NCBI GenBank assembly: GCA_965153455.1
Contig: OZ234493.1
Span: forward strand, 18,590,213 to 18,654,212
Reading direction: 5' to 3'
From: Sphagnum compactum
Taxonomy: Eukaryota > Bryophyta > Sphagnopsida > Sphagnales
DNA: 64,000 nt
Part shown: positions 11,490-24,044 of the stretch, piece by piece
Layout: each line of letters begins with the position of its first letter
How positions within the stretch are numbered: position 1 is the first letter of the stretch
The notes under the pieces: model-generated
The model's database searches: none
What the model saw: only the letters and a program-made list of their open reading frames with translations
What the model was told of the DNA's origin: nothing
Position numbers and translations under genes: made by a program

Positions 11490-11625
11490 AGAATACGGGT
11501 ACCACCCAAGTCAGCGGCATCGCCGAGGGTGGTTCCCATATGGCCCTCAGAGAAGGACATAACCCAAATACGGGTACCACCCAAAGTGGCCACTTAGTCA
11601 AGGGTGGTACCCATGTTGTGGTTAC
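11490..11625. repeat. Duplicated ~76-bp hairpin-forming unit
   Basis: Two direct copies begin AATACGGGTACCACCCAA at about 11,493 and 11,570. In copy 2 GGGTACCACCC pairs perfectly with GGGTGGTACCC across a 19-base spacer that itself contains the palindrome AGTGGCCACT. Copy 1 keeps the same arms with one mismatch (GGGTGGTTCCC). An open frame of 69 codons runs through both, but it has no family resemblance and is probably incidental. Confidence 0.75.
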
Positions 11626-11649
11626 ATTGTTTTTGAAGGGCCAATAAGC

Positions 11650-14600
11650 ACAGCTAGAAATGCAAGACCCAAAGGAACCTTATGTTTTGTGCAGATAAAC
11701 AACATTGTTGAAAAACAAAAGGTTCCTCCTTCAAAACATAAGATGCTACCCATGGACTCCAATGAATCATATACCTTGTTAAGGTAGCATCCAACTACAC
11801 AAAGAAATTAATATACCCATCTCCTTGCATGACTTGGTTCGTGTTACTGGTGATGGCTTTAGGTCCTACGTTTCATGTTTTCTCCTCTTAGGGCTCCCCA
11901 TTGTGCATTCTACACTTTCGAGTTTCATCTTTTGTTTGGACTTCAGTTTCTTCTCTTGTTCCCTTGCCCGGTGTTTTTCCTTTATTATTATGCATTTATT
12001 TATTTAATCATTTATTTATTTCTAGTGGTGCTTTTATGAACCATGCTATATATGCATGGTAAGACTTGTAACAAAAACAAAACTTATCATGAGAGAATTT
12101 TGTCACAAGTATCAAGGATATCTACCTGATATCAAGTCTTGTGATTTAGCGAAGATATTGCAGGCAAGCAGAGTATTATGAAAGGCTGTCATGTAGTGTA
12201 AGAGTTTGTCGACCAACAATACACTCAACAACACAATACACTCGACACCCCGCCCTCCCCTCCCTCATGTCAGAATGATCATCATGGGTGGTCAGTTGGT
12301 GAATGTTTTGTTTACAACAACAACAAGGTGGTGCCTTTTGCAGGTTTTGTTAGCTAAATAATACACGTAACATGTGTATAAAATTTCATAACCTTATTAT
12401 ATATTTTAGTCCTTCAATCCTTCCTTCCATCCATTATCAACAAAACAACAAATACCTTTGGGGAGCAGCTATGAACTACTACATGCAGAATTAATGAGGT
12501 CAACCTAAACCTGACAATGAGGACCCAATGAACCAAATATTAGTTTAAAATCTCTCTCTTTCAGCAACCCAAAGGGATCCTCATAATAGATTTGTCATTT
12601 CTGTGGGTGTGGAGGGGAGGAGGAGGGGGGAGAGTCAAAGGTGATTGAGTGAGAGAGGCATTGAATGAAAACCCATTTCAAAACTTATGAGAGGTTTAAT
12701 GATTTTGTTTGATTTTTTTTATCTCTCATATCATGGCAAAAGCAAGTCACATTTCCTTTGCTCTCATCTCACATGAGTGTAGTGTAAAGACAATCAATCA
12801 TTCCCACCCAAAAGCCCAAATAATTAGAATTTTTAAAAATCACCCTCTCCCTAGGGTGGTCACTCTAAAGCTCTTGAAGTATACAAGGAAGGCTTATGAT
12901 TATATATGAAAATGGGACAAGCCTTAGTAGTCCTTCTAATCATACTTTTTTGTCCACCATGTGTCTTCCTTTCCTTTTTTTAATATGGTGGAATGAATAG
13001 CTAGATGCTAAAAAAACATGAGCATCAATAAGGAGTACATGAATGGATTCAGCATTGATTAGATTATTGTTGAATTGTCGATTTTTGGAGAAATTTATTG
13101 CTTGGATTGCCGAAATTTTGAGTGCCCATTATTTAAAGTTGTGGAAACCTACAAGCCTTCGACATATCAATCATGAGCTTTGAATGGAAGGAAGTGGCAT
13201 GCTCGGTGATGTTGTCTTTAGAATGATATCACAAAAGCTTTTCCTCAAGCACTTTGATGTCAAGGGAAAAAATGCACTTCTATGGTGCACGTCCATGGTG
13301 TGGCAAGAAGAGGATGTTGTCTTTGTTGAACAAAGGATGCAAGTGCACATGGCCTACTTTTGTGCGGTGGAAGTTGTTCTTCTAAAGATAATTGCGAGAA
13401 AGATACACATAGGTAGTAAGTAAAAAAAAATTGGAAAAAAATATATCATGCGTCAAAATGCATTGTAATAATTTATTTATCTATTTGACACCTCAATGCC
13501 AAATCCATTCGTGTACCATAGTAGGGAATCAATGTATATAAGATTTAGAGGAGTACCAAAGGGCCCTCTTGAGGCATAAACATGGAATATGGGCATGAGT
13601 CACAAGAGGGTTAGATGGAGAAGATGTATATGTGAAAATTTTAGAGTCATAGCATTGGCTCGAACATAAAACCTAGCTAAATCATAATAGTGGAATGTAC
13701 ATGCTTTGAGAAGCCCCAACACAATGTAATTGGAAGGCAATGCACATCAACCCATTGTTTAGTACATGAATCTGGTGGCATTTGATGATGGTTCCCATTT
13801 CTTCATGGGTCACTCATAGCCCAACTACATTTGTAACAATTTTGTTATGTTTGAGATTAATGTGAACACAATTTTCCACATCACAAGCAAGTTCATAATA
13901 CATAGAATTTTTTGCATGAATTTTTGCCACTTGGCAACAAAATAAAAATTCATCGAGAGATTCATACAAAGGATTTCTTTTGGGAAAACAGTGCCAAAGT
14001 CACCAGATTTTGAGGGTTTTTTTTTTTTGAAATATAAATATTTGATAATAGGTTCCACCATGTTGCCAAAATAGAGCAGGATTCTTTTTAAAAATTCTAC
14101 TTTTCCTCTTTGACCTGGTACCAAATTTTGCTAATTCCCCTTGTGAAGATTTCACCCTAACATCTAATTTTGGTGTGTATATTGTGAAATAGCATTCATA
14201 ATCTTGAAAGCAACCTATGATTTTAATCCCTTGTGCTTCAATAGCTAAGCTAATAGTATATCTTTAAATCAATAGAGAAAAGGAGTTCCTAAAATTGTAC
14301 TTTGGAAGATGAATACATTTGAAGGTAAGTAGGGAAGGTCCATTTAACATTTGATTTTTCAAAAGAGCTAAGGTTCATCACTTTGTAGGATAATTCAGAA
14401 GTTTCCGATGTGGGAAGAGATTGTGGAAAGTTTTCCTCCCATTAAATTCATCAAGGGTTTTATTGAATACCCACTAACATGTTCAAAGTCAGTTGTGAAT
14501 TTCATCTCCAAGTTGCCAAATTAATTTTGTCCCATATGTTTTGCTCAATACTTTTTAATTCTAGCCTAGGTTCTTTATGCTTTCCTAAACCATTTAAAAA

Positions 14601-16100
14601 TCTCTGTACCTATACATCAAATTTTGAAAAAAAAAAAAAAAAAAGAATCCAAATACTGATCAAGCCAAAAATACTTCAAATTAGTCTAGCTATGGTGCAA
14701 ATTTGGGTATATGGCTTGACTTGTTACTTAATCTTTCAACCTTTGGAATCATATCAATATTTTGTGTCAAAGTTGCCATATGGCCCACCTTAAAATGAAC
14801 ATAGGTCTTACAATATAGAGGAATTGAGTCTTCAATAATTGCCACTTTAGCCAACATCAATCTCAATTTCCAACTTCCATCACAATTGGCGTTACAATTT
14901 CCAACTAGGTTTGAATTATGCACATGGTGCTCCTCCAATCACAACTAAAAATACCAACCCACCCCCATTAACTAACACCCTATTCGTCATGCATGTGGGC
15001 TTTCATCCACTCATCCAAATCACTTTGACAAATCATTGCACATTGGATACCCAAATGTGGTGAGGTGTTGATCCATACCCATTTGTAGACAATCACAATA
15101 TTGGTAAAATAGAAGAAGATTTAGACCTTCCCATAATCCATATTTTATTGTTCATTAAAGGAATCATCACAACCCTGTAATGTACTCATCAGCAACATCA
15201 TGAGAAAATGTTCACATTATCAACTCTTTTGATTTTAAGTGGTTATGAAATATCTGGTTTCACCTAAGTGACCCATTTTGTAGAAGTAGGTCCTATCCTA
15301 TATGTAGGTAGATAGGTAAGAAAATAGGTGAGTTGATAATAGATTGTTTACATATAGGTAAAAGGTTGTTTTACTACCCATTAACAACCCAATTGAAGGG
15401 TTGCCAATAGGTAGGTAATCAAACAAAATACACAAGTAATGTGTTAGAACCTTGTTATGTCCGCAAATAGCTATTATTACACATTGAATTGTTAGTTCAA
15501 TCAAGATAACTAAGAAAACAAATACAAACTACCAAATTCAACAATCTCATTCGCCTGAAAAGAAAATCTCCATGCATGTGCACATAACCCTTTTATGTTG
15601 AACATTGAAAATAATGATCCTTCTTTATCTTACCATTCCCCCATTGGTCCTTTAAAATTCATACAACAAGCTACCAAACCCTATTGCACATTTAATTGTT
15701 AGTTCGGTCAAGATAGCTAACTAAAGGGGGAGGAAATCAATCAAACCACCAAATCTAGCAATTTCATTGCCAGTAACATTTTCTTTGCACACCTATACAT
15801 AAGCCTATTCAAACACCCTATGTAGTACATTATTGAATCACTTTCACCATTGTGTTATTTATCAATGTTAGGCTAGGATCAAATTTTCATTCAAAATGCA
15901 CCGATTATCAATTGGTTTTCTCAACAAAAACTTGCCAGGTTTAGTGGTTTCCTTGGTTTCACTCTTCAGGCACTCTAAATATGGCCCTAATGTAAAAAAT
16001 TTGGACAAAGAAAAAAGGAGGTAGATGTGCACACCTTAATCAAAATGTTTATTCCTAAGTTCAACAAAATACTAACATCTTACTAACAAAAAGTATCTGC
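11650..16100. other. Long gene-free interval
   Basis: No coding region could be supported. Open frames (for example 13,184-13,423 plus and 13,825-14,124 minus) lack recognisable domains and are interrupted in continuation. Short A/T microsatellites and a CT/GA-rich patch near 12,550-12,660 are the only features. No tRNA-type B box is seen. Confidence 0.45.
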
Positions 16101-19000
16101 ATACATTTCTTCCTCTCATAACCACATCTTCAAACACATGTTATGTTACAATGTATCAATGTTTCGTAATGACAATGTTCCAACAAACTGCCATAACTCA
16201 TTTCTGTTCAAAGACATAAATTGGCAAGAACAATATAAAGTTGCAAATTGGTAGATCGGGTTGCTCTGAACCTGAACCACCTCTCTTAGAGAAGCTATCT
16301 TTGTCTCACTTGGCATCAATTGATAATATTTGCAACACAACTTAGAATACCCCAAATACACACTCTCAAGCAGTTTTGAACAAGAAAGATCTACCCATTA
16401 TAACCACTAGACAATCTTCTATTTTTCTCAAGTCACAAAAAAAATTTGATAAGATGGAATCTTCTTCAGAATTCCCAACATATGGGTCTCACTTCCCATT
16501 GACATGTTGCCTAATTTTCCTTACCATATTCACCACATACCACAAATTGCAACACTTGATGCCTTTCTCAAACAAGCTCTCTAGTCCCTTACAGACCTTC
16601 ATCATCTCCACCAGTTTCTACCATTTTACTTATGTGTGAGAGAAATACATGTTGACCATCATCAACACCGCCTTAGTGCAAATGTGGTAGCAATCTTTTT
16701 CGTTCTTTCTTTGTTGGGAGATGATGATGTTCCAAGCTTGCTACCAAAATTCCTTCTCTACATGCAACCTACATTCTACATTATTATATGCATGATGAAA
16801 TCTACCAATCTTGTTCCAAGCGTTAGATTGAAAAGTAGGTTGTGTCATGGATATTCGTGCACCATACAAGGTGTTTGCTATTGCAACACACTATCCTACA
16901 ACAAATCAAATCGGAAGCCCATCCCAACCCAACTAGAATAGTAATTAGCCTAATCTCAAGGTAACAAATCTTCTTATTTGACAATTTGTTTTCAATTGAT
17001 TAACACACTATATTTTTACCAATACAACTACAAGAAGCCATACCCTAAAAAAACATTTTCACCCGCACCTCTTACAGACACCTCTACAAGCATATACCAT
17101 ATCCAAGATAGAATGTTAATTATTTCCCCATCCCCACATCAATACATGAAAAATTGAATAGTTTAAAATGGGAGACTATGCAAAATGTCACCACTTAATT
17201 CAATTATAATGTTCGACCAATCAATAGCAATCATTTCCTTTTATTGACCTTTTTATATTATATCATTGTGTCTTGTGCATACTATAGGTCCAAACCAATG
17301 TTGGCCACCTATTGAGTTTTGATTTAGTTGTCAACGTGGTTATCAAGTCAATTTTTAATAACCTACCATTTGGTTATTGATTTTTTTATAACCAATTAAA
17401 TTGATGATCATTCAATTTTCAAAAATCTAATAACTTACGTAGATGATTTAATTATCATCCAAGAAGGTTACCAATCTTTAAACATTAATACAATTTTTTA
17501 ATTATTAAAAGATAGAAAAAATAGTTTTTTTAGTTAATTTTTTTAAAGAACTAATAGGATAACAAGGAGGATAATAGGCGATTATCAACCAATTATTTGA
17601 TAACTTACCTTTTATGTGTAATTAAAAAATTATTATTTTCAAAAATAATAATAATCTACTTGATAGCCAATTTTTTAAATACCAATATTGATAACCTATG
17701 TGGTCATCCCAAAAGTTTGAAAAAAAGAAAACCTACCCAATAGTCATTTGAACTGGAAAGCCCACCCATGTATTGCCATCTCAAAACCTACCCAAAATTC
17801 CATGTTATGTCAAATGCATCATAATCTACATGATGAAGGTTTAGGGTTCCATTGTTGCTCATTTTTTTTATTTAATAAAACTTATTTCCAATTTGGAAAC
17901 TTAGGCATGTCCAAGGCCCCCCCCATCAATAAGTTATGGTGTAATCAAAATGGAGGGTAGATGAATCAGTAACAATTGTTATGCAAAAACTAGAACAATC
18001 CACATGAATTGTTGGGTCCTTTATTCATATGATGCATGGAATATGGTTTCCAATAATCAACATAACATTTTCACAATAACATAGTTACATTCTAAAAATA
18101 AACATTGATTCCAAGCACCCTTGATTACACTAATCTGAGGGAGTGGATTGGACTCTTTTTGTTCACATTCTTGCCTATCGATAAATATCATCCCATGGTC
18201 CACTAAACACAAGAACCCAAAATGTCAAAGCGTTGTTCCGTTGATGGTGAAAATCCCAACCTAATGCACCATAATTTCCCTTTTTTCATGGTTCAACCAA
18301 AATTCCAATTCCCAATTCAAAAACCCTCAAACATGGGACATGTTAGATAATGAACGTTAGACTTTGTTATCCCTTCCAATTTTTTGGTTCTAGGTCAAGG
18401 AAAGCATAAACATAACTATTACATTATGTCCTACAACAAACAGACAACTAATCCCTATGCAACAAAAAGGAGATTTTGGATACATCTTTTGTAGAAAACA
18501 TAATCACACACATCCAAACTTTAAAAAATGTACTTAGCTTCCCCCAATTTTGCCCAGAGCTCTCCCTTTCAAAAGCTCCTTATTGTAATCCTCCATCACA
18601 CTTCCTCCACACAATGCTTCCACACAATTCTTATCAACCAACGCACCAAACTCAACAACAAACCAAGTATAGAAAATCTAGTAAGTAATGGCTTCTCTTT
18701 TGCTAGTTGCCATTGTCGTCAATCTTTAAAAAACAAATTGTCAACAAGGTGACGATCACATCGCCATGTAGAAAGGAATAAAAAGTAAAACCCTAAAGAT
18801 GTTCTACATCTTATAGGACATGCCTTTACGTCACAATGGATGTTGGTGGCCTATTGGGGCAGCATCATAATAAAACATACAATGAAATAAGAATTATTTC
18901 AAAGGTGGGGCCACACCTCACCACAACAATGTAACAACATGTATCATAGAATAACAATTGTAATTGTTAAACAAAACCTTATGAATGATAGAAAAGGCCT
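16100..19000. other. Gene-free interval, repetitive AT words
   Basis: No gene recognised. Between about 17,320 and 17,700 GTTATC/GATAAC words recur on both strands in very AT-rich DNA, as in a decayed fold-back element, but no clean termini can be placed. Plus-strand frames at 16,376-16,941 have no recognisable domain. Confidence 0.4.
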
Positions 19001-19090
19001 TGAGTTTAGAAATGTGAGTAGGGATCAAGATGGAAATTACAAAGAACCTTGAGTTGTAGAAATGTGAGTAGGGATCAAGATGACAATAAT
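19000..19090. repeat. Two-copy direct repeat, ~49 bp
   Basis: CCTTGAGTT(T/G)(T)AGAAATGTGAGTAGGGATCAAGATG occurs twice in tandem. Just downstream a second small duplication repeats CAATGAATT(G/T)GAAGGTAAA near 19,265 and 19,316. Confidence 0.75.
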
Positions 19091-19099
19091 GTTTAACAT

Positions 19100-21080
19100 T
19101 GAGTTATTTGCTCATTTTTTGTTGGTTTATGTAGCATTGTCAATTACGCATGAATTGTAAATTTTTTCTAGATGTTACCTTAACAAGGCATGTTGACACC
19201 ATGCTATCATCAATGCCATGTTGGATGCCACTTGCATTGTTGTAATCCAAAATCATTGCGCCAACAATGAATTGGAAGGTAAAAACTTGGCTACAATCAA
19301 TGTGCGCTCCATTGACAATGAATTTGAAGGTAAACCTAGAAATATGGTCAACTTACATTCCTTCAATAGTGTGTTCGAAAGTGATGTGAAGTTGTACACT
19401 AGTGCCAACCACTCACAAGTAAACTTCCGAATCTTTACATCCATGAATTTTTACATACTTGAACACAAAACCATAATTAATCACAAGATACTTAGAACAT
19501 TGCATTGGTAGTTGAATCATGTATAAAAAGTAAAGTATGGGTCCATTCTTGGATTTTTCCATAAAAAAGGTTACGTTAATAAGGATAATCAAATTAATTT
19601 TGTTAATTACAAAATTACATTCTAAAGGTTTGGAATGAAGTATAAGAGATGTGGGTGCAAAAAAAAAACATCATTTGACGTTTTTAATAAGGTTTAGGCA
19701 CTCCAAATGAAAGTATTTCATTTTAGAAATGATTTGTAGTCCTACATTCCTTTTTGGTTTATATTTGAACATGACATTTCCTAAACATACATATCCCCCT
19801 TTCATTGTTTAATATCTAAAAACATTTATTTTGCTTTAGAACTCATGACACAAAACAAAAAGGTGTCATGTTCATGTTCGGGATTACATGAATGGCATTG
19901 GTCATAATGAAGAATATTGAACCATTGTTGTGAAGGACAAGATCAACCTTGAATTACCAAAACATTTTTTCAAGTTGCACTATGACATAATTAACATGTT
20001 CATGGGTGGTAGGTCATGCATAAAACCTCCACACTCAAAAGATTTCATGAGGCCTAATGACCATGTATATGAAATACAACAACATGGATTGACTACAATT
20101 GTTGACTTCAATGAATTCATTCGAAATGAACTATAGGATGATAAAACATAATTTTCAATATTACATTATCAACATTGTCTGGAGGTTGCTAAGGAATAAA
20201 ACATTTGGGCAATCCCCAAATTCACACCAAGTTTCAATTCACCTCAATTGCAACAAAGAAACCCAACACGTATACCTCCAAGTGGAACACTAGTTCAATT
20301 TGATTTTGTGAATCCAACTATAAATGTGCAAAACAAGTTATTCAAACACCTTGCATTCCGAGTTCTCCTACATCAATAGACAAGGGTGAAAACATGGTAA
20401 AGTATACACAAAAATTTAAATGATTTTATGGGGATAATAATATTATTTTTGAGTACATTATTTATTAACTCTTGTTTGCATGGACTTCAAAAGCTAAATT
20501 GTTATAATCATTTGTTTTTTAACTACTTCCAAGTACTTGAATTGGACCTAAAATTTGTGGCAATTTGAAAAATGAAGTTCTAGTAGTTGAAAATAGGTGA
20601 AATGTTTTTGCAAGTATTTGGTTTTTTTTCATGCACCTCAATATTGATGTGGTGAACATTCTAATATTATCTTTTTGGTTAATGGAGTTTATTTTCAAAA
20701 CTAAATCATCCCCAACCCCTAAAAATGACATAATTGTTGGGGATATTTTTGGGTTACTTTTTCAAGTCCAAATGATATGACACAAATTTTTTTGAAAAGT
20801 TAGAAGGAAGTTAGAGATGCCCATAAAAAAACTAAAAGTTCATTTGTTTTGAAATGCTAGAAGAAGGTTAAAAGTTTAAAAGGTTGTTTTTTTCTTGTTT
20901 TGAAATTTAAAAAAGGTAACAAGTAAGTACAAAATATCTTACTTACACCTATAATGCAAACAAAATTAGACAACCAATTGCTCCTACGAACAAAATTGGG
21001 GACTCAACTGAATAGTAGACGATGGATAATCACATCATGAAATGTCGATCACACAAGCGAAAAGAAAACAACTTCAGCTC
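19100..21080. other. Gene-free interval
   Basis: Short frames such as 19,930-20,136 (plus) are open but have no recognisable family, and no splice-compatible continuation was found. Otherwise AT-rich DNA. Confidence 0.4.
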
Positions 21081-21084
21081 GTAA

Positions 21085-22060
21085 CATTAGTAATTTTTTT
21101 GTCATTTGCAACTAGTCCTTATGTAAATGCATTCAACTAAGTGTCATTTGTAACTAGATTAATTGTGCTTGCAACTACAAAATTGGTAATGTATAGTTCT
21201 GGGGCATATAATTATGTGCGTAACTAACATGCAATTAATAGTGTACAAAATGGACACGTGTCATTAAAAAATGGCCTAAACTAATAGATACCTATGTTAG
21301 TACACCCAATATATCTACCTATGTTATGCATACTAATTTTAAACCTTTAGTACTAAGGTTAAACTCATGTTAACTAATGCTACCCAAGGCAAAACATTGC
21401 CTAAACTTACATTAACCAAAGCTAAACCTAAGCTAAACCGTGGCTAAACTAAACATGGTTAAATTAACTTTGGTTAAACTAATAATGGCTAAATTAATCC
21501 TTAGCTAAATTAACTCATTGTTAAGTTAACTTTGACTAAATTAATCAAAAGGCTAAATTAACCATGGCTAAACTAACATGATTAAAGTAAACATGGTTAA
21601 ACTAACTAATTTAACCTTATAATTAATTTATCCATCAATAATAAAGAATTTATTAATAATTTTGCTATTATACCTATGGTTAGTAGGTTACATTACCTAG
21701 CTTATAAGTACCCTAGACTAGTTAGCTCCTAGCCTAAATTTGATAATATTTTAACAATATGCATTTTCAATCATTAGAGGTAAATATAGCTCCTTAAAAG
21801 TATATTTTACTTATAATCTTAATTTTAAGAATATTAATTAATAATTAATTCTAATTTCCAAAAATTAATTATGCTAGTTATGGTTAGCATGCTATCTTAA
21901 CTAACTAACCTAATGTAAATTAGGTATTAGGTTAAGCTAGGTAATAATTTTATAATTAGACTATTATTTACTTTTAAACATTATAACTAATATGAATAGT
22001 GAATTTTATTAAGTATTATTTTAATTAATATCATTAGTTAATAATAATAATATTCTTACT

Positions 22061-22092
<32 letters not shown>

Positions 22093-22799
22093 GTAGTTGG
22101 TAAATTAGGTTAATATTGCATAGGTGCAATGTAGTAGTTACATGTACCATAGTTGGGTTGGTTGTGTTTGCAACTAATTTTTTTATCCCATATGTTTTGT
22201 TTTGCATTCCAATGGTGTACATTAAATAAATAGGCGCATTAGTCTTTTTCACAAACTAAATACCAAGGGCCTTTTGGGATGAACCAATGAAAAAGTTCAA
22301 CCCAAACATAAAATAAGATTATTCAAATCTACCTATAAGGCCTACCTTCCTACCTATTGACCTATTAAATAAATAAATAATCATTTATTTTAATTTTTAA
22401 AATTACCACATGTCACCATATAATTGGCTTCAACATATGAACACATGTCAAAACTTGATTCATAATCTATTGGATGTTTATATATTATTATTTTATAAAA
22501 ATATTCAGTATTGAAATATGGACCAAATGCCATGTGTCACCATGTAATTGGTCATTAAACATTCATATGGTCACCATGGCAATTGCACCTTAATTGCATG
22601 TGCAACCCTCATAGAATATATGGATGGATGAAGTATGAATCCATAACGTATGTGTTATTCACATATGTATAGTCACATGCAACTACATGTTGTGTGCAAC
22701 TTGTCTTATGCAACTATGGGATTTAACAGTTGCATGTGTCACATGCATTTAAAAATCAGTTGCATACGACAATTGCACATGACAAGATTTCTACTAGTG
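21085..22799. mobile_element. Non-autonomous DNA transposon with TIRs and TAA duplication (CACTA-like)
   Basis: The right end read on the minus strand is CACTAGTAGAAATCTTGTCA followed by TGTGCAATTGTC. The left end on the plus strand is CATTAGTAATTTTTTTGTCA followed by TTTGCAACTAGTC. This gives inverted termini of about 32 bp with a few mismatches. TAA precedes the left end (21,082-21,084) and follows the right end (22,800-22,802), a 3-bp target duplication. GCAACTA/AGTTGCA words are repeated inside both ends, like CACTA subterminal repeats. The interior is AT-rich, without transposase. PIF/Harbinger elements also duplicate TAA/TTA, but the CACTA-type terminus favours the first reading. Confidence 0.65.
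21365..21625. repeat. Degenerate ~20-bp repeat (ATGGNTAAANTAAC type)
   Basis: Inside the DNA transposon, about a dozen variants of GGTTAAACTAAC / GGCTAAATTAAC follow one another at spacing near 20 bp. They are too diverged for a clean array. An (AT)n run lies further on at 22,066-22,091. Confidence 0.7.
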
Positions 22800-23269
22800 T
22801 AAAAGCCTTGTTGAAATAATAGAAAAAAAGAATGTAGCATTAGTGGAGTCAATAAATCACATACATGATGTTGATATACAAATTGAAGAGAAATGAACAA
22901 TTAGACTATTTCAAATTTTGTAACAAATAAATGAAGAAAAATTAAAGAGGTATGGTTCAAACAATTACAAGTCTCACCCAAGTGATGGCATTAGCTCCCC
23001 AAAAAAGGTTACAAGTTGCAATGATGTAGTTGGAGCAAAACATGATCATCATGACAATCCTTTGTCAAACATTGAAGAAGATGCATAAATGTTTTTAATG
23101 AAAACAAACATCATTGACATTGATAAAACATGCAAATAATTTTTAGACTTTCATACCTTCATTGAATTTGTTGTTTTGATTTGTTGTTAACTTTCAATGG
23201 TGTTGCATAACAATGTAGTCTTTTAGATTTCAATAATTCAGTCCTCCAAAAAAAAATTGACCGTGAATT

Positions 23270-23770
23270 ACAGCAAATTCTTCAAAGTGATACAATCCAG
23301 TTGTTACCCCTCTATCCCTCTATGCTTCAAGATCTTCCTTTGCTTTAACTTGCATAACCTTCATGAAATGTTCCACATCCATTTCCTTCCTTCCAAGTAG
23401 TAAATTATGGAAAAGACAACAAATTGTAAACACATTTGAAACAAATGTGATATATAATTTTGTCTTTTTGAGAGGCTTTCAAAATGTTGACTTCCAAAGG
23501 CAATTTCATCTGTGTTAATCTCCCTTTTTTGTGCTTGCAGTTGTATAAAAGCTCTAAAATTACATGGCAATCTCCTTCTACATAGCCATCACAACTTCTT
23601 GAAGAACTAGACCCATAGTTGATCCTCCCACAACAAACAACTCATTACATGTAAGGATGTTTGCACCATGCACAAGCTTGTAGATAATGCAAAAACTCAT
23701 TTCCACATGTATGGCCTTTCTATACTTTGTGTCAAACTTTGAAATCAAAATTATCACTTGATTACAAATT
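23270..23770 (-). pseudogene. PIF/Harbinger-type transposase relic
   Basis: Two minus-strand stretches in shifting frames resemble HARBI1-like nucleases. The first (about 23,740-23,570) reads KYRKAIHVEM, then IIYKLVHGANILTCNELFVV and GGSTMGLVLQEVV. This is the KYR.AI.VE..V...L..L..G.....CSELF.VG.STV helix-turn-helix block found before the DDE nuclease in this family. The second (about 23,440-23,330) reads ICCLFHNLLLGRKEMD, like the terminal CC.LHN..L block. The catalytic DDE core between them is missing or unrecognisable, and frames change, so it cannot be active. Family identity is inferred from these motifs alone. Confidence 0.5.
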
Positions 23771-24044
23771 TACAAGGTGAATGACATGAATGTCATATAA
23801 CAATTAACCTTCCCATAATGCCTCATGCGCAACATTCCTACTGTAAAGGCATAAAAGGACACCATAGTTGAAAGCTTGCATTTATATTCATTGTTATCAA
23901 ACAAGTTACAAGGCAATCTTCCATTACATTTCATCTTAAACATGGAGTTGATGTCCAATTTATGGTTCCTTGACATTGTTGGGGCGATCAATTTGCCATT
24001 CGACCTTGCATGGTTCATTCTAAGGTGACAAACATCTTGACCCC

